Assembly: GCA_017938245.1 (NCBI GenBank)
Contig: JAGBBX010000043.1
Coordinates: 19,736 to 83,735, forward strand
Source: Bacteroidaceae bacterium
GTDB taxonomy: Bacteria; Bacteroidota; Bacteroidia; Bacteroidales; Bacteroidaceae
Length of the DNA: 64,000 nucleotides
Direction of reading: 5' to 3'
The translations under genes and the position numbers were made by a program. This document shows, one piece after another, positions 38,551 through 47,812 of this stretch. Numbering within the stretch: position 1 is the stretch's first letter; each line of letters opens with the position of its first letter. The notes under the pieces are model-generated. The model searched no databases. It was not told where the DNA came from and saw only the letters and a list, made by a program, of their open reading frames with translations.

Positions 38551-40509
38551 ATGGCTAAGATTAGTTCAGTTAAACTGGATTCTAAAATTCCCGAGGGTCC
38601 CTTGGCCGAAAAGTGGACCAATTACAAGGCTCATCAGAAATTGGTGAACCCCGCAAACAAACGTAACCTCGATATCATCGTTGTTGGTACAGGTCTTGCA
38701 GGTGCTTCGGCTGCTGCATCACTTGGTGCAATGGGTTTCAACGTGCTTAACTTCTGTATTCAGGATTCTCCCCGTCGTGCACACTCTATCGCTGCACAGG
38801 GAGGTATCAATGCTGCCAAGAACTATCAGAACGATGGTGACTCGGTTTATCGTCTTTTCTACGATACTATCAAGGGTGGTGACTACCGTGCACGTGAGGC
38901 TAACGTTCATCGTCTTGCCGAGGTTTCGGGTGCTATTATCGACCAGTGCGTAGCTCAGGGTGTTCCTTTTGCTCGTGAGTACGGCGGTCTTTTGGCTAAC
39001 CGTTCATTCGGTGGTGCTCAGGTATCGCGTACATTCTATGCTCGCGGTCAGACCGGTCAGCAGCTTCTTCTTGGTGCTTACTCGGCACTCAACTATCAGG
39101 TGAACCTCGGTAAGGTTAAGCTCTATACACGTTACGAGATGCTCGACGTTGTTGTTATCGACGGTCGTGCTCGTGGTATCATCGCTCGTAACCTTGTTAC
39201 AGGTAAGATAGAGCGTTTCGCTGCTCACGCTGTTGTTATCGCTACCGGTGGTTATGGTAATACATTCTTCCTCTCTACAAATGCAATGGGAAGCAACGGT
39301 TCGGCTGCTCTTCAGTGCTACCGCAAGGGTGCTTATTTTGCTAACCCCTGTTTTGCACAGATTCACCCCACCTGTATCCCCGTACACGGCGACAAGCAGT
39401 CGAAGTTGACTCTTATGTCCGAGTCACTGCGTAACGACGGTCGCATCTGGGTTCCCAAGAAGTTGGAGGATGCAAAGGCGCTTCAGGCAGGTACAAAGAA
39501 GGCAAGCGATATTCCCGATGAGGATCGCGACTTCTACCTCGAGCGTCGTTATCCCGCATTTGGTAACCTTGTTCCCCGCGACGTTGCATCACGTGCGGCA
39601 AAAGAGCGTTGCGATAAGGGCTTCGGTGTAAACAACACCGGTCTTGCTGTGTTCCTCGACTTTAAGTATGCTATTGAGCGTTTGGGTAAAGAGGTTGTTA
39701 AGCAGCGTTACGGAAACCTCTTCGATATGTACGAAGAGATTACCGACGTAAGCCCCTACGAGGCTCCTATGATGATTTATCCCGCTATCCACTACACAAT
39801 GGGTGGTATCTGGGTCGACTACGAGCTTCAGACTTCAATCCCCGGATTGTTCGCAATTGGTGAGGCTAACTTCAGCGACCACGGTGCTAACCGTCTTGGT
39901 GCTTCGGCTCTTATGCAGGGTCTTGCCGACGGTTACTTCGTACTTCCCTACACAATGCAGAACTATCTGAGCGACCAGATTCAGGTTAAGCGCTTCAGCA
40001 CCGATGCTCCCGAGTTCGTTGCTGCCGAGAAGGCTGTTAACGACAAGATTGCCAAACTGATGGCTATCAAGGGCAAGCGCAGTGTCGATTCTATCCACAA
40101 GGAGCTTGGTCACGTAATGTGGGAGTATGTAGGTATGGCACGTACCAAGGAGTCTTTGGAGACCGCAATCAAGAAGATTGCCGAGGTCGAGAAGATTTTC
40201 TGGAGCGAGCTTCGTATCCCCGGTGTTGCCGATTCACTGAACGTAGAGCTCGAGAAAGCACTTCGTCTGCTCGACTTCATCGAGATTGGCAAGCTTATGG
40301 CATACGACGCACTCAACCGTGAGGAGTCTTGCGGTGGTCACTTCCGCGAGGAGCATCAGACCGAGGAGGGTGAGGCTAAGCGTAACGACGAAGAATTCTC
40401 TTACGTGGCTTGTTGGAAGTACACAGGCGAGGGTAACGAGCCCGAACTTCTCAAAGAGGACCTCAACTACCAGTATATTAAGGTACAGCAGCGTAACTAC
40501 AAGAACTAA
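38551..40509 (+). CDS. frdA: Fumarate reductase/succinate dehydrogenase flavoprotein subunit
   Basis: A 652-aa flavoprotein that carries the fumarate/succinate active site. FAD-binding [16 protein letters not shown] is at about 45-60; [12 protein letters not shown] (from residue 78) contains the histidine that bonds covalently to FAD; HPTCIPV and [17 protein letters not shown] are substrate and FAD contact motifs. It lies 40 bp after frdC and 18 bp before frdB. Codon use is strongly biased (NNT/NNC), typical of a highly expressed gene. Confidence 0.96.
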   Translation: MAKISSVKLDSKIPEGPLAEKWTNYKAHQKLVNPANKRNLDIIVVGTGLAGASAAASLGAMGFNVLNFCIQDSPRRAHSIAAQGGINAAKNYQNDGDSVYRLFYDTIKGGDYRAREANVHRLAEVSGAIIDQCVAQGVPFAREYGGLLANRSFGGAQVSRTFYARGQTGQQLLLGAYSALNYQVNLGKVKLYTRYEMLDVVVIDGRARGIIARNLVTGKIERFAAHAVVIATGGYGNTFFLSTNAMGSNGSAALQCYRKGAYFANPCFAQIHPTCIPVHGDKQSKLTLMSESLRNDGRIWVPKKLEDAKALQAGTKKASDIPDEDRDFYLERRYPAFGNLVPRDVASRAAKERCDKGFGVNNTGLAVFLDFKYAIERLGKEVVKQRYGNLFDMYEEITDVSPYEAPMMIYPAIHYTMGGIWVDYELQTSIPGLFAIGEANFSDHGANRLGASALMQGLADGYFVLPYTMQNYLSDQIQVKRFSTDAPEFVAAEKAVNDKIAKLMAIKGKRSVDSIHKELGHVMWEYVGMARTKESLETAIKKIAEVEKIFWSELRIPGVADSLNVELEKALRLLDFIEIGKLMAYDALNREESCGGHFREEHQTEEGEAKRNDEEFSYVACWKYTGEGNEPELLKEDLNYQYIKVQQRNYKN

Positions 40510-40527
40510 TTAAAAAAGATCGTAACA

Positions 40528-41283
40528 ATGGACAAGAATATCAGTTTTAATTTGAAAGTATGGCGTCAGAGAGGTCCCAAAGAACCCGGAAAGTTTGTGA
40601 CCTATCCGATGAAAGATATCCCCGGTGATACCTCATTCCTTGAGATGCTCGACATCCTGAACGAGGAGCTCATCAACAAGGGCGAGGAGCCCATAGTATT
40701 CGACCACGACTGCCGCGAGGGTATCTGCGGTATGTGCTCGCTCTATGTAAACGGCCATCCTCACGGCCCCGCAACAGGTGCTACAACTTGTCAGCTCTAT
40801 ATGCGTCGCTTCAACGACGGCGACACAATCACTGTAGAGCCTTGGCGTTCGGCAGCATTCCCCGTAATCCGCGACCTTATGGTCGACCGTACTGCATTTG
40901 ACAAGATTCAGCAGGCAGGTGGTTATGTATCAATCAACACAGGTGGTATCCCCGATGCTAATGCAATTCCCATTGGTAAGGACATTGCCGAGGAGGCTAT
41001 GGACGCTGCTGCTTGTATCGGTTGCGGTGCTTGTGTAGCTGCTTGTAAGAATGGTTCGGCAATGTTGTTCGTTTCGGCTAAGGTGAGCCAGTTTGCGCTC
41101 CTTCCTCAGGGACAGGCCGAGGCTGCACGTCGTGTTAAGTCGATGGTTGCCAAGATGGACGAGCTTGGATTCGGTAACTGTACCAACACCCGCGCCTGCG
41201 AGGCCGAGTGTCCCAAGTGCATCTCAATCAGCAATATCGCTCGCTTGAACCGCGAGTTCATCAAAGCAAAATTGGGTGACTAA
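40528..41283 (+). CDS. frdB: Fumarate reductase/succinate dehydrogenase iron-sulfur subunit
   Basis: A 251-aa electron-transfer subunit. The [2Fe-2S] cysteines are in [13 protein letters not shown] with a distal C in GATTCQLY; the [4Fe-4S] motif is [14 protein letters not shown]; the [3Fe-4S] site is in [15 protein letters not shown]. It passes electrons between the FrdC hemes and the FrdA flavin. Last gene of the operon, followed by a strong terminator. Confidence 0.96.
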   Translation: MDKNISFNLKVWRQRGPKEPGKFVTYPMKDIPGDTSFLEMLDILNEELINKGEEPIVFDHDCREGICGMCSLYVNGHPHGPATGATTCQLYMRRFNDGDTITVEPWRSAAFPVIRDLMVDRTAFDKIQQAGGYVSINTGGIPDANAIPIGKDIAEEAMDAAACIGCGACVAACKNGSAMLFVSAKVSQFALLPQGQAEAARRVKSMVAKMDELGFGNCTNTRACEAECPKCISISNIARLNREFIKAKLGD

Positions 41284-41309
41284 TTTTTAAATCCCGATAG
41301 TATCTTGGA

Positions 41310-41338
41310 TGGGGGCTGCACGTGCAGCCCCCATTTTG
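41310..41338 (+). terminator. Terminator after frdB
   Basis: A perfect 24-bp GC-rich palindrome (TGGGGGCTGCAC and its complement, 41310-41333) followed by TTTTG, 27 bp after the frdB stop. Confidence 0.88.
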
Positions 41339-41438
41339 TGTATAACCTCTATAAAGGAGTGTGAAATGTAATTTTTATGGTGGTTCGTCGTCTTTTTTAG
41401 ATAATCTTTTTATTCTGTGTAAAATAATTATCGAAAAA

Positions 41439-41470
41439 TTTGCACATTTGAAAATAACACTATATCTTTG
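41439..41470 (+). promoter_or_regulatory. Promoter for tRNA-Asp
   Basis: TTTG at 41439-41442, a 20-nt spacer and TATCTTTG at 41463-41470, a textbook Bacteroidetes promoter, 33 bp upstream of the mature tRNA 5' end. Confidence 0.8.
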
Positions 41471-41503
41471 CACTCGCTTTCAGATGAGAAAAGCAGACAT
41501 ATT

Positions 41504-41577
41504 GGTGCGTTAGTTCAGTTGGTTAGAATACATGCCTGTCACGCATGGGGTCACGGGTTCGAGTCCCGTACGCACCG
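41504..41577 (+). tRNA. tRNA-Asp (anticodon GTC)
   Basis: A 74-nt cloverleaf. The acceptor stem GGTGCGT pairs with ACGCACC, discriminator G at 41577; the anticodon loop reads CTGTCAC with GTC; the T loop is GGTTCGAGTCC. No CCA is encoded. The 3' end is duplicated 103 bp downstream, which marks it as a probable integration site. Confidence 0.95.
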
Positions 41578-41579
41578 CA
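41560..41579 (+). repeat. Attachment-site core inside tRNA-Asp
   Basis: The 20 bp CGAGTCCCGTACGCACCGCA at the tRNA 3' end recur exactly at 41683-41702. Duplication of a tRNA 3' end is the classic trace of site-specific integration. Confidence 0.7.
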
Positions 41580-41611
41580 AAAGCCTTTCAGTTACACTGA
41601 GAGGCTTTTTT
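41579..41611 (+). terminator. Terminator of tRNA-Asp
   Basis: GCCTTTCAG pairs with CTGAGAGGC (one G-T pair) with a short loop, followed by TTTTTTG. A second hairpin with the same TTTTTTGTTT tail follows the duplicated tRNA end at about 41707-41740. Confidence 0.8.
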
Positions 41612-42077
41612 GTTTATATAACACAACGACCCGAGACCTAGGGTCAGGGTTCTTTGCAAGCAAAGCGTCCAAAGGACGATTACGAGTCCCGTACGCACCG
41701 CAGGAAGAGTTCCAAAGAAATTTGGGACTCTTTTTTGTTTCAATAAAGCAAGGGGGGAAGGATGGAGTATAAAGACCACCCTTCTCAACATCCCAATAGC
41801 AAACACAGTTCACAGAGTCACGTGAAACGCCTCTGCCGTTTACATTTGCCTTAACGAGGTTGTTTGCAGTAGTACCCCACGCCTCGCGCAAAGAACCGTC
41901 TTTCTTGAGGAACAAAAAGTGTGCTATGCCACTCTGCAACTTTGCTTTTAGCACATCAATCATCTGTGCCTTAACAACACCCATTACATCGCTGTTTGTA
42001 CGCTTAGCGATTACGTTTGCTCTGCGACTTGTACTGCTGTTGATTACCACTGCATTGTTGTTAACTATTGCTATCAT
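41592..42077 (-). pseudogene. DUF2693-type small protein, 3' end replaced at the island edge
   Basis: The open frame is 161 aa. Residues from about 55 to 100 (LFLKKDGSLREAWGT, then CYWDVEKGG) match the SH3-like DUF2693 family seen on Bacteroidales phages and mobile elements, where the pattern is REAWGT followed by YFDVEKGxWRSF. Here the match stops at about 41775. The remaining 60 residues read antisense through the terminator and duplicated tRNA end, so they are not native. I infer a gene truncated by the recombination that made this border. The true functional extent is unknown. Confidence 0.55.
41683..41702 (+). repeat. Second copy of the tRNA-Asp 3' end (att-like)
   Basis: Exact 20-bp copy of 41560-41579, followed by its own hairpin and T-run (about 41707-41740). 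The 5' part of a tRNA is absent, so it is not a second tRNA gene. Between the two copies lie the first terminator and three tiny hairpins (41635-41645, 41652-41665, 41666-41678). Confidence 0.7.
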
Positions 42078-42161
42078 AATATCTGTTGTTTGAAGGTTAA
42101 TACTCTGTGTTTGTTTGCTGTGTTCATTATTTACACAGCAAGGATATGGAATATATTTAAT

Positions 42162-42213
42162 ATAATCAAATGTTTCGCAATATTTTTATGGAATATTTTG
42201 ATTATTTTCCATA
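42162..42213. promoter_or_regulatory. Overlapping palindromes covering the 74-aa gene promoter
   Basis: ATAATCAAA (42162-42170) is inverted at 42197-42205, and TATGGAA (42187-42193) is inverted as TTCCATA (42207-42213). The two pairs interlock across the -33 element, as operators or alternative stems would. Confidence 0.45.
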
Positions 42214-42227
42214 AACGACTATATTTG
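42197..42227 (+). promoter_or_regulatory. Promoter for the 74-aa gene
   Basis: TTTG at 42197-42200, a 19-nt spacer, TATATTTG at 42220-42227; the start codon is 19 nt downstream. Confidence 0.7.
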
Positions 42228-42245
42228 CCATAAAACATATAGATA

Positions 42246-42470
42246 ATGGAGGCGAATAAACAAGAAAGGTCGGTGATACACTTGGAAATCGACGGACAAC
42301 ACCACTATTTTGGTAGTGTAAAAGCACTTTGCGACAACTTTAGCAAAGAACAGATAGGAATAGGATATAAAAGTCTTGCGAACTATGGTATTACAGCAGA
42401 GAAACCATATAGGAACAAATATTGCACTGTTCGCAAAGGTGTATTGATAACCGCCCCAAAGGCAGAATAA
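42246..42470 (+). CDS. Small protein of unknown function (mobile-element type)
   Basis: A 74-aa soluble protein. The central LALCDNF-like helix (SVKALCDNFSKEQIGIGYKS) and the basic C-terminal YRNKYCTVRKGVLI suggest a nucleic-acid-binding fold of the kind found in Bacteroidales phages and conjugative elements. That link is from general resemblance only. It has its own promoter and is followed 12 bp later by the Fic remnant. Confidence 0.6.
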   Translation: MEANKQERSVIHLEIDGQHHYFGSVKALCDNFSKEQIGIGYKSLANYGITAEKPYRNKYCTVRKGVLITAPKAE

Positions 42471-42482
42471 AGTAATAGAGAT

Positions 42483-43006
42483 ATGAATTTGAAATGTACA
42501 TATAATATACCAACATTGCCATTCGATTTCGATGTTGAAACAAAAGAGATATTAAAGCAACTTAGCAAATCCCGTGGAGCACTTGCAGAACTAAAAGGAT
42601 TTGCAAGAATTATACCCAACGAAGAGATTTTGATAAGCACGCTTACATTACAAGAAGCAAAAGAGAGCTCTGCCGTTGAGAATATTGTTACCACCCACGA
42701 TGAACTATACAAAGCGGATTTGAATGTAAAAGACTATTATTCGGCAAACTATACAAATACGAACTTCTGAATAACCTTTTCTTTCACCCATATACTAAAT
42801 TTGAATATATAGAAAGGGATATGCAAGTTACTAGAAATACCGCATCAAAATATCTTCAAATGATAATAAATACAGGATTGGTAGAAAAGGTAAAGGTTGG
42901 GAAGACTAACTATTATTTTAACACAAGACTTATAGATTTATTCCTAAATCATAATTCAACAGAAAAGACTAGCGTTGAATCTATTGAATCTGTATTAGAT
43001 ATGTAA
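42483..43006 (+). pseudogene. Fic/DOC family AMP-transferase, internally deleted
   Basis: The first part (42483 to about 42745) is a Fic N-terminal domain: LKQLSKSRGALAELKGFA, then LQEAKESSAVENI with the inhibitory-helix-like SSAVENI, then THDELYKADL. After a frame change at about 42750 the frame 42752-43006 encodes the C-terminal winged-helix part (LFFHPYTKFEYIE, then TRNTASKYLQMII and KVKVGKTNYYFN). The catalytic core with HxFxxGNGR, roughly 180-200 residues, is missing. Intact relatives are about 360-380 aa. The product cannot be an active AMPylator. Confidence 0.8.
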
Positions 43007-43007
43007 T

Positions 43008-43079
43008 ATGCACAAGAAATGGCAAAAATTTGTGCATATAAATAATAATATGCACAAAAAATAGTCAAACCTTGTGCAT
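43008..43079. promoter_or_regulatory. Two identical spaced palindromes upstream of the type III R-M genes
   Basis: ATGCACAA-N14-TTGTGCAT occurs at 43008-43037 and again at 43050-43079. The repeats start 42 bp apart, four helical turns. TATCTTTA at 43100-43107 is a likely -7 box just after them. The layout fits cooperative repressor sites, perhaps for the XRE protein encoded 4.7 kb downstream. Confidence 0.6.
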
Positions 43080-43176
43080 AAGAATAGGAAAAGAAGGTCT
43101 ATCTTTACCAATAATAAAACAGACTAATTTTTGAAATAAATATAAGCGTTTACGCTAACAATATAAAACTGCAAAT

Positions 43177-44808
43177 ATGCCTACACTAAATTGGATAGGA
43201 AAAGATAAGGTTGTAACACACCATCAAGAAGTTCCATACAAAGTTTTGGAACATCAATATGGTTTTCGCTCAAATGACAAAGACAACAAGAGCGAAACCA
43301 AAAGTGGCAATATGATTATTCACGGTGATAATCTTGAAGCACTGAAATCTCTGTTGCCTAAATGCGAGAACAAAATCAAATGTATATACATCGACCCACC
43401 TTACAATACGGGTAACGAGAAGTGGGTATATAATGATAATGTAAACGACCCTAAAATTAAAAAGTGGTTAGGCGAAGTTGTGGGTGCGCAAGGCGAGGAT
43501 TTGAGCAGACACGATAAATGGTTGTGTATGATGTACCCACGCTTGACACTGCTACAAAAATTATTGGCGGATGATGGCGTTATATTCATTTCAATAGATG
43601 ATAATGAATTAGCAAATCTCAAATTACTTTGCGATGAAGTTTTCGGGATAAATAATTTTGTAGGACAATGGATGTGGTTTAAGTCTAAAACACCACCAAA
43701 CCTTTCTTATAAAATAAAAAAGAATCTTGAGTATGTACTATGTTATGAAAAGAAACGCAATAACAATAGATATAGAGGGGTTCAAAAAGTAAGTAGTAGT
43801 GATGACCCAATGACTAAACCTCAGAACTCCTTTAAGGTTTTGACATTTCCACCCCATAGCATAAATGTTAAGGGTGAAGATAGAGTTATACCTGAGGGAG
43901 TATATGGAACATCAAAGTTCCCTAACAAACTGTTAAACCAACTAGTTGTAAAAAATGGAACAAATGAAAATGAAGTTTCTTTTGAGAATCGTTTTATATG
44001 GTTGCAAGAAAAATTAAATACAGAAATACAAAATGGAACAGTAATAAACTGCTCTAAATCACTAGTACTTTCATATAAAAAATCAAATTACGACCCAGAA
44101 GTTCCACCTAATCTAATTGATATATCTGTTGGAGTAAACACAACAGAAGAAGCAGGGAAGGCATTATTCAATATATTTGGTAAAACAGTTTTTGATTATC
44201 CTAAAGATGTATCATTGGTAGAGTATTTAATCAATTTTATATGTAAAGATGATTCTATTATCCTTGATTCCTTTGCAGGTTCGGGTACAACTGCCCACGC
44301 CGTATTAAACCTCAACAAGAAAGACGGAGGCAATCGCAAATTTATACTTGTTGAAATGGAGGATTACGCTGAGAGTATTACAGCAGAGCGTGTACGCAGA
44401 GTAACACAAGGGTATGGCGAAGGTGCTAAGGCGGTTGAAGGAACAGAGGGTGAATTTGATTTCTACGAGTTGGGAGAAAAACTGTTCAAAGATGATAATC
44501 ATTTGAATGAGAATGTAGATGATGAAAAGATTAGAGAGTTTATATATTACTCTGAAACCAAAGAAGCATTAACTAGGGAGCGTACCGAGGAGGCAAAATA
44601 TCTACTAGATACATACAACTCAACAGGGTATTATTTCTATTACGAAAAGAATAGATTGACAACTTTGAGTTATGACACGCTCAATATTGTAACAGAGAAG
44701 GCGGAGCAGTATGTAATATATGCAGATATATGTACATTGCCACAAGAAATGATGGCAAAGAATGGTATTGTATTCAAGAAGATTCCACGAGATATAAAGA
44801 AGTTTTAA
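43177..44808 (+). CDS. mod: Type III restriction-modification methyltransferase (Mod)
   Basis: A 543-aa beta-class N6-adenine methyltransferase. The catalytic DPPYNTG starts at residue 73 and the SAM-binding FAGSGTT is at 366-372, so motif IV precedes motif I as in type III Mod and type I-like beta enzymes. The stretch between (about 180-340) is the target-recognition domain. It modifies host DNA and, with Res, recognises the site. Res begins 3 bp downstream. The gene is AT-rich compared with the chromosome. No repeat tract for phase variation is seen. Confidence 0.93.
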   Translation: MPTLNWIGKDKVVTHHQEVPYKVLEHQYGFRSNDKDNKSETKSGNMIIHGDNLEALKSLLPKCENKIKCIYIDPPYNTGNEKWVYNDNVNDPKIKKWLGEVVGAQGEDLSRHDKWLCMMYPRLTLLQKLLADDGVIFISIDDNELANLKLLCDEVFGINNFVGQWMWFKSKTPPNLSYKIKKNLEYVLCYEKKRNNNRYRGVQKVSSSDDPMTKPQNSFKVLTFPPHSINVKGEDRVIPEGVYGTSKFPNKLLNQLVVKNGTNENEVSFENRFIWLQEKLNTEIQNGTVINCSKSLVLSYKKSNYDPEVPPNLIDISVGVNTTEEAGKALFNIFGKTVFDYPKDVSLVEYLINFICKDDSIILDSFAGSGTTAHAVLNLNKKDGGNRKFILVEMEDYAESITAERVRRVTQGYGEGAKAVEGTEGEFDFYELGEKLFKDDNHLNENVDDEKIREFIYYSETKEALTRERTEEAKYLLDTYNSTGYYFYYEKNRLTTLSYDTLNIVTEKAEQYVIYADICTLPQEMMAKNGIVFKKIPRDIKKF

Positions 44809-44811
44809 GTT

Positions 44812-47466
44812 ATGGAATTAAAGAAATATCAACAGGAGGTTATCACAGACCTTTCAGATTTTATTGATGAAATAGATAAGCATAATCGACTTGATATAGC
44901 GTTTAGAGAGTTTTGGGCGAAAAAGGGTATATCTGTAAACGATTATGATAATGACTATCTGCACCCTTACGACAATAGTGTCAAGGGTGTACCTCGTGTA
45001 ACTGTAAAGGTGCCGACAGCAGGAGGAAAAACATTCATTGCTTGTAATGCTTTACAGACAATTTTCAAGAATATGCCAATGGGTAAACCAAAGGTTGTTG
45101 CTTGGTTCGTTCCTTCTGACACAATTCTTAAACAGACATACAAGAATCTTAGCGACCCTTCACACCCTTATAGACAGAAAATAGACAGTCATTTCAATGG
45201 CAGAGTTCAAGTTGTGGATAAGGAAGGGGCGTTAATGGGACACAATATTAAACCTAACCAAATAGGCGAACAACTCACGATATTTGTGCTTAGTGTACAA
45301 TCTTTTGCCACTAACACCAAAGATGGCAAAAGGGTCTATCGAGAAAACGAAAACCTTGAAGAATACACAAAGTTATATGACAGTATGACTAAGCGTGTAG
45401 ATGGTTCAGATGAAACAGGTTTTATTCAGGTTCTTTCGTATCTTAATCCCGTTGTTATTATAGATGAAAGTCATAATTTTGAGGCAAACTTGCGTGTTGA
45501 AATGCTCAACGCTATCAACCCTTGCTTTATTATAGACTTGACTGCAACACCTCGCAAAAAGAGTAATATAATAAGTTTTGTAGATGCTATAAAGTTGAAG
45601 CGTGCCAATATGGTTAAACTCCCTGTGATTGTATATAACCACCGCTCAACAGATGAAGTTATCTCAAAAGCAATCAACCTACAAAGAAGTCTTGAAATAA
45701 AAGCAAAAGAACAAGAATCCAATGGTGGTAGATACATAAGACCTATTGTTTTGTTCCAAGCACAACCAAGAACTAACGATGACAATATAACATTTGAGAA
45801 GATTAAGCAAAGATTGGTTGAAGTTGGCATACCCGAAGAGCAGATAAAAATAAAAACGGCAGATAAAGATGAATTGAAATCTGTTGATTTGATGGGTAAG
45901 GATTGCCCCGTACGCTATATTATAACAGTAAATGCGCTGAAGGAGGGTTGGGATTGCCCATTTGCTTATATACTCGCCTCGCTTGCTAATAAGACTTCTC
46001 GTGTAGATGTAGAGCAGATTTTGGGTAGAGTGTTAAGATTGCCATATACTACGAAGCACAAAGATGATTTGCTGAATCTATCCTATGTGTTTACGGCGTC
46101 TAATGACTTCAAAGATACGTTAGAAAATATTGTAAGAAGTCTAAACAAGGCGGGTTATAGTAAGAGAGATTATAGAATCTCTGAAACCCAAGAAACACAA
46201 CTGAATGATAATACACAAGAATTATCACTTAGTGATTTGTTTGGAACAGGTACCGAACCACAACCTTATAAAAGCAACGATGAAACCACATCTATTCTCT
46301 GCGATAATGCAGAAGTTGAGTTCAACACAGAAGCAATAAAGGCATCAATCAATAGTGTAGAAGCTCAAAGCGATATAGATGAAATTGAACAGTTTGCCAA
46401 GAATACAAATAGTCTATTCGAGGCAGAAATGAATGAGGCGGAAAAAGAAAATGATGATACTCCAAACGAAATTAAAGATATGACAAAATACTATAAGATA
46501 AAGGACGCTTTTGCTGAATATGCAAGTAATGTGAAACTGCCTATTTTTGTCAAGAAGGTAAATACTGCATCTTTTTTTGAACCTGAAGGTGCAGTTGTTC
46601 CTCTTGATAAGAAAATGCTTTCTGAAGGATTTGACTTGAATATTGCTGATAAAACAATAAACTTTGCTAGAACAGAGGCGGAGGCACGAATGATTGATTT
46701 GGATTCAACGAATGAATATATTCCTGTACCAAAGAAAATTAATTCAAGTATTTTAGAAAACATTAGAAACTACTTCAATGCACTGCCTGCAGAAAGTAAA
46801 AAGAAAGAATTATCAAAATCTATTGCAAAAGATATTAAGATAGATGAGATTTCGGAACCACAGATAGCAAACTACATTTATGATGTTATAGAAAAGTTTG
46901 ATGATGAGGCATTGTCTGATATGATGTTCTATCGAACGGAAACAACTAAAAAAATCAAACAGAAGATAGATTCCCTTTTGGCAGCACATCAAGAAAAGGT
47001 ATTCAATGATTTGCTCGATATTGGAGAAATCAAATGCGGTATGCCTTATGAGTTTCCACCTCGTATTACACACAAGAAAATCGCTATTGGAGTATATAAG
47101 GGATTATACACAGAGGAGGAAGGCGATATGAATGATTATGAATCTAAAGTCATCGATGCTGTTGCAAATCTTGACAATGTGGTTTTTTGGCATAGAAATC
47201 CACAATATTCAAAAGGATTCTTAATAAATGGGTATATAAATCACTATCCAGACTTTATTATTTATTTAAAAAGTGGGATGACTATTGTTTTGGAGACTAA
47301 AGGTGATGACAGAGATAATTCCGACACTAAAAAGAAAGTTGATATTGGAAAGAAATGGGCAAGCAAAGCTGGTGATAAATTTAGATATTTTGTGGTTTTT
47401 GAGAAAACTAAAATGGAGGGCACGATGACTTTTCCCGAGTTTGTTGACAAAATAAAAAGAATGTAA
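44812..47466 (+). CDS. res: Type III restriction enzyme, Res subunit
   Basis: An 884-aa translocase/endonuclease. Walker A PTAGGKT is at 68-74, DESH (motif II) at 218-221, TATPRK follows as motif III, and the helicase C-terminal motif QILGRVLRLP (motif VI) is at about 401-410. The C-terminal nuclease carries PDFIIYL with Asp814 and LETKGDD with Glu828/Lys830, a complete PD-ExK site. It cuts unmodified DNA with Mod after ATP-driven diffusion. Intact by eye. Confidence 0.93.
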   Translation: MELKKYQQEVITDLSDFIDEIDKHNRLDIAFREFWAKKGISVNDYDNDYLHPYDNSVKGVPRVTVKVPTAGGKTFIACNALQTIFKNMPMGKPKVVAWFVPSDTILKQTYKNLSDPSHPYRQKIDSHFNGRVQVVDKEGALMGHNIKPNQIGEQLTIFVLSVQSFATNTKDGKRVYRENENLEEYTKLYDSMTKRVDGSDETGFIQVLSYLNPVVIIDESHNFEANLRVEMLNAINPCFIIDLTATPRKKSNIISFVDAIKLKRANMVKLPVIVYNHRSTDEVISKAINLQRSLEIKAKEQESNGGRYIRPIVLFQAQPRTNDDNITFEKIKQRLVEVGIPEEQIKIKTADKDELKSVDLMGKDCPVRYIITVNALKEGWDCPFAYILASLANKTSRVDVEQILGRVLRLPYTTKHKDDLLNLSYVFTASNDFKDTLENIVRSLNKAGYSKRDYRISETQETQLNDNTQELSLSDLFGTGTEPQPYKSNDETTSILCDNAEVEFNTEAIKASINSVEAQSDIDEIEQFAKNTNSLFEAEMNEAEKENDDTPNEIKDMTKYYKIKDAFAEYASNVKLPIFVKKVNTASFFEPEGAVVPLDKKMLSEGFDLNIADKTINFARTEAEARMIDLDSTNEYIPVPKKINSSILENIRNYFNALPAESKKKELSKSIAKDIKIDEISEPQIANYIYDVIEKFDDEALSDMMFYRTETTKKIKQKIDSLLAAHQEKVFNDLLDIGEIKCGMPYEFPPRITHKKIAIGVYKGLYTEEEGDMNDYESKVIDAVANLDNVVFWHRNPQYSKGFLINGYINHYPDFIIYLKSGMTIVLETKGDDRDNSDTKKKVDIGKKWASKAGDKFRYFVVFEKTKMEGTMTFPEFVDKIKRM

Positions 47467-47468
47467 AT

Positions 47469-47720
47469 ATGCCAAAGGTTTATGAGTATGCAACCTATGT
47501 TGCAAATAAGGAAAGTAACAAAAAGGTCGGTGCACCATATTATGATATTGCAACTGATGTAATCTTCGAATGGGAAGAAAAGGGTATTAAATTCGATAAT
47601 GAAAAAGAACATATTGAATATATAAGGTCGAAGCGTTGTGGCAATGATAAGACAAATGCAATAAACGCTTTTATACGCAATTATAAAAATTGGAGCAAAC
47701 ACCGTATCGGAAAGCACTGA
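47469..47720 (+). CDS. Small protein coupled to the Res gene
   Basis: An 83-aa charged, soluble protein starting 2 bp after the res stop, so its translation is probably coupled. It is predicted to be mainly helical (EWEEKGIKFDNEKEHIEYIRS) with a basic C-terminus (RNYKNWSKHRIGKH). I recognise no family. Its position makes it a candidate accessory or anti-toxin-like partner of the R-M system; this is inference from spacing alone. Confidence 0.65.
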   Translation: MPKVYEYATYVANKESNKKVGAPYYDIATDVIFEWEEKGIKFDNEKEHIEYIRSKRCGNDKTNAINAFIRNYKNWSKHRIGKH

Positions 47721-47812
47721 AACTGTGGTAAATTTTAAGTTTCCAAAAAATATGTTGTTGTATTAGCGTTTAATTAGCAAAAACGCTAACCAAAATAAGA
47801 AAAATAAACATT

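Noticed and set aside
41635-41702. Second tRNA-Asp gene
   Set aside because: Only the 3' 20 bp match; there is no D arm, anticodon stem or acceptor 5' half.
43008-43079. CRISPR-like direct repeats
   Set aside because: Only two units, with palindromic arms and no spacer series; they fit operators instead.
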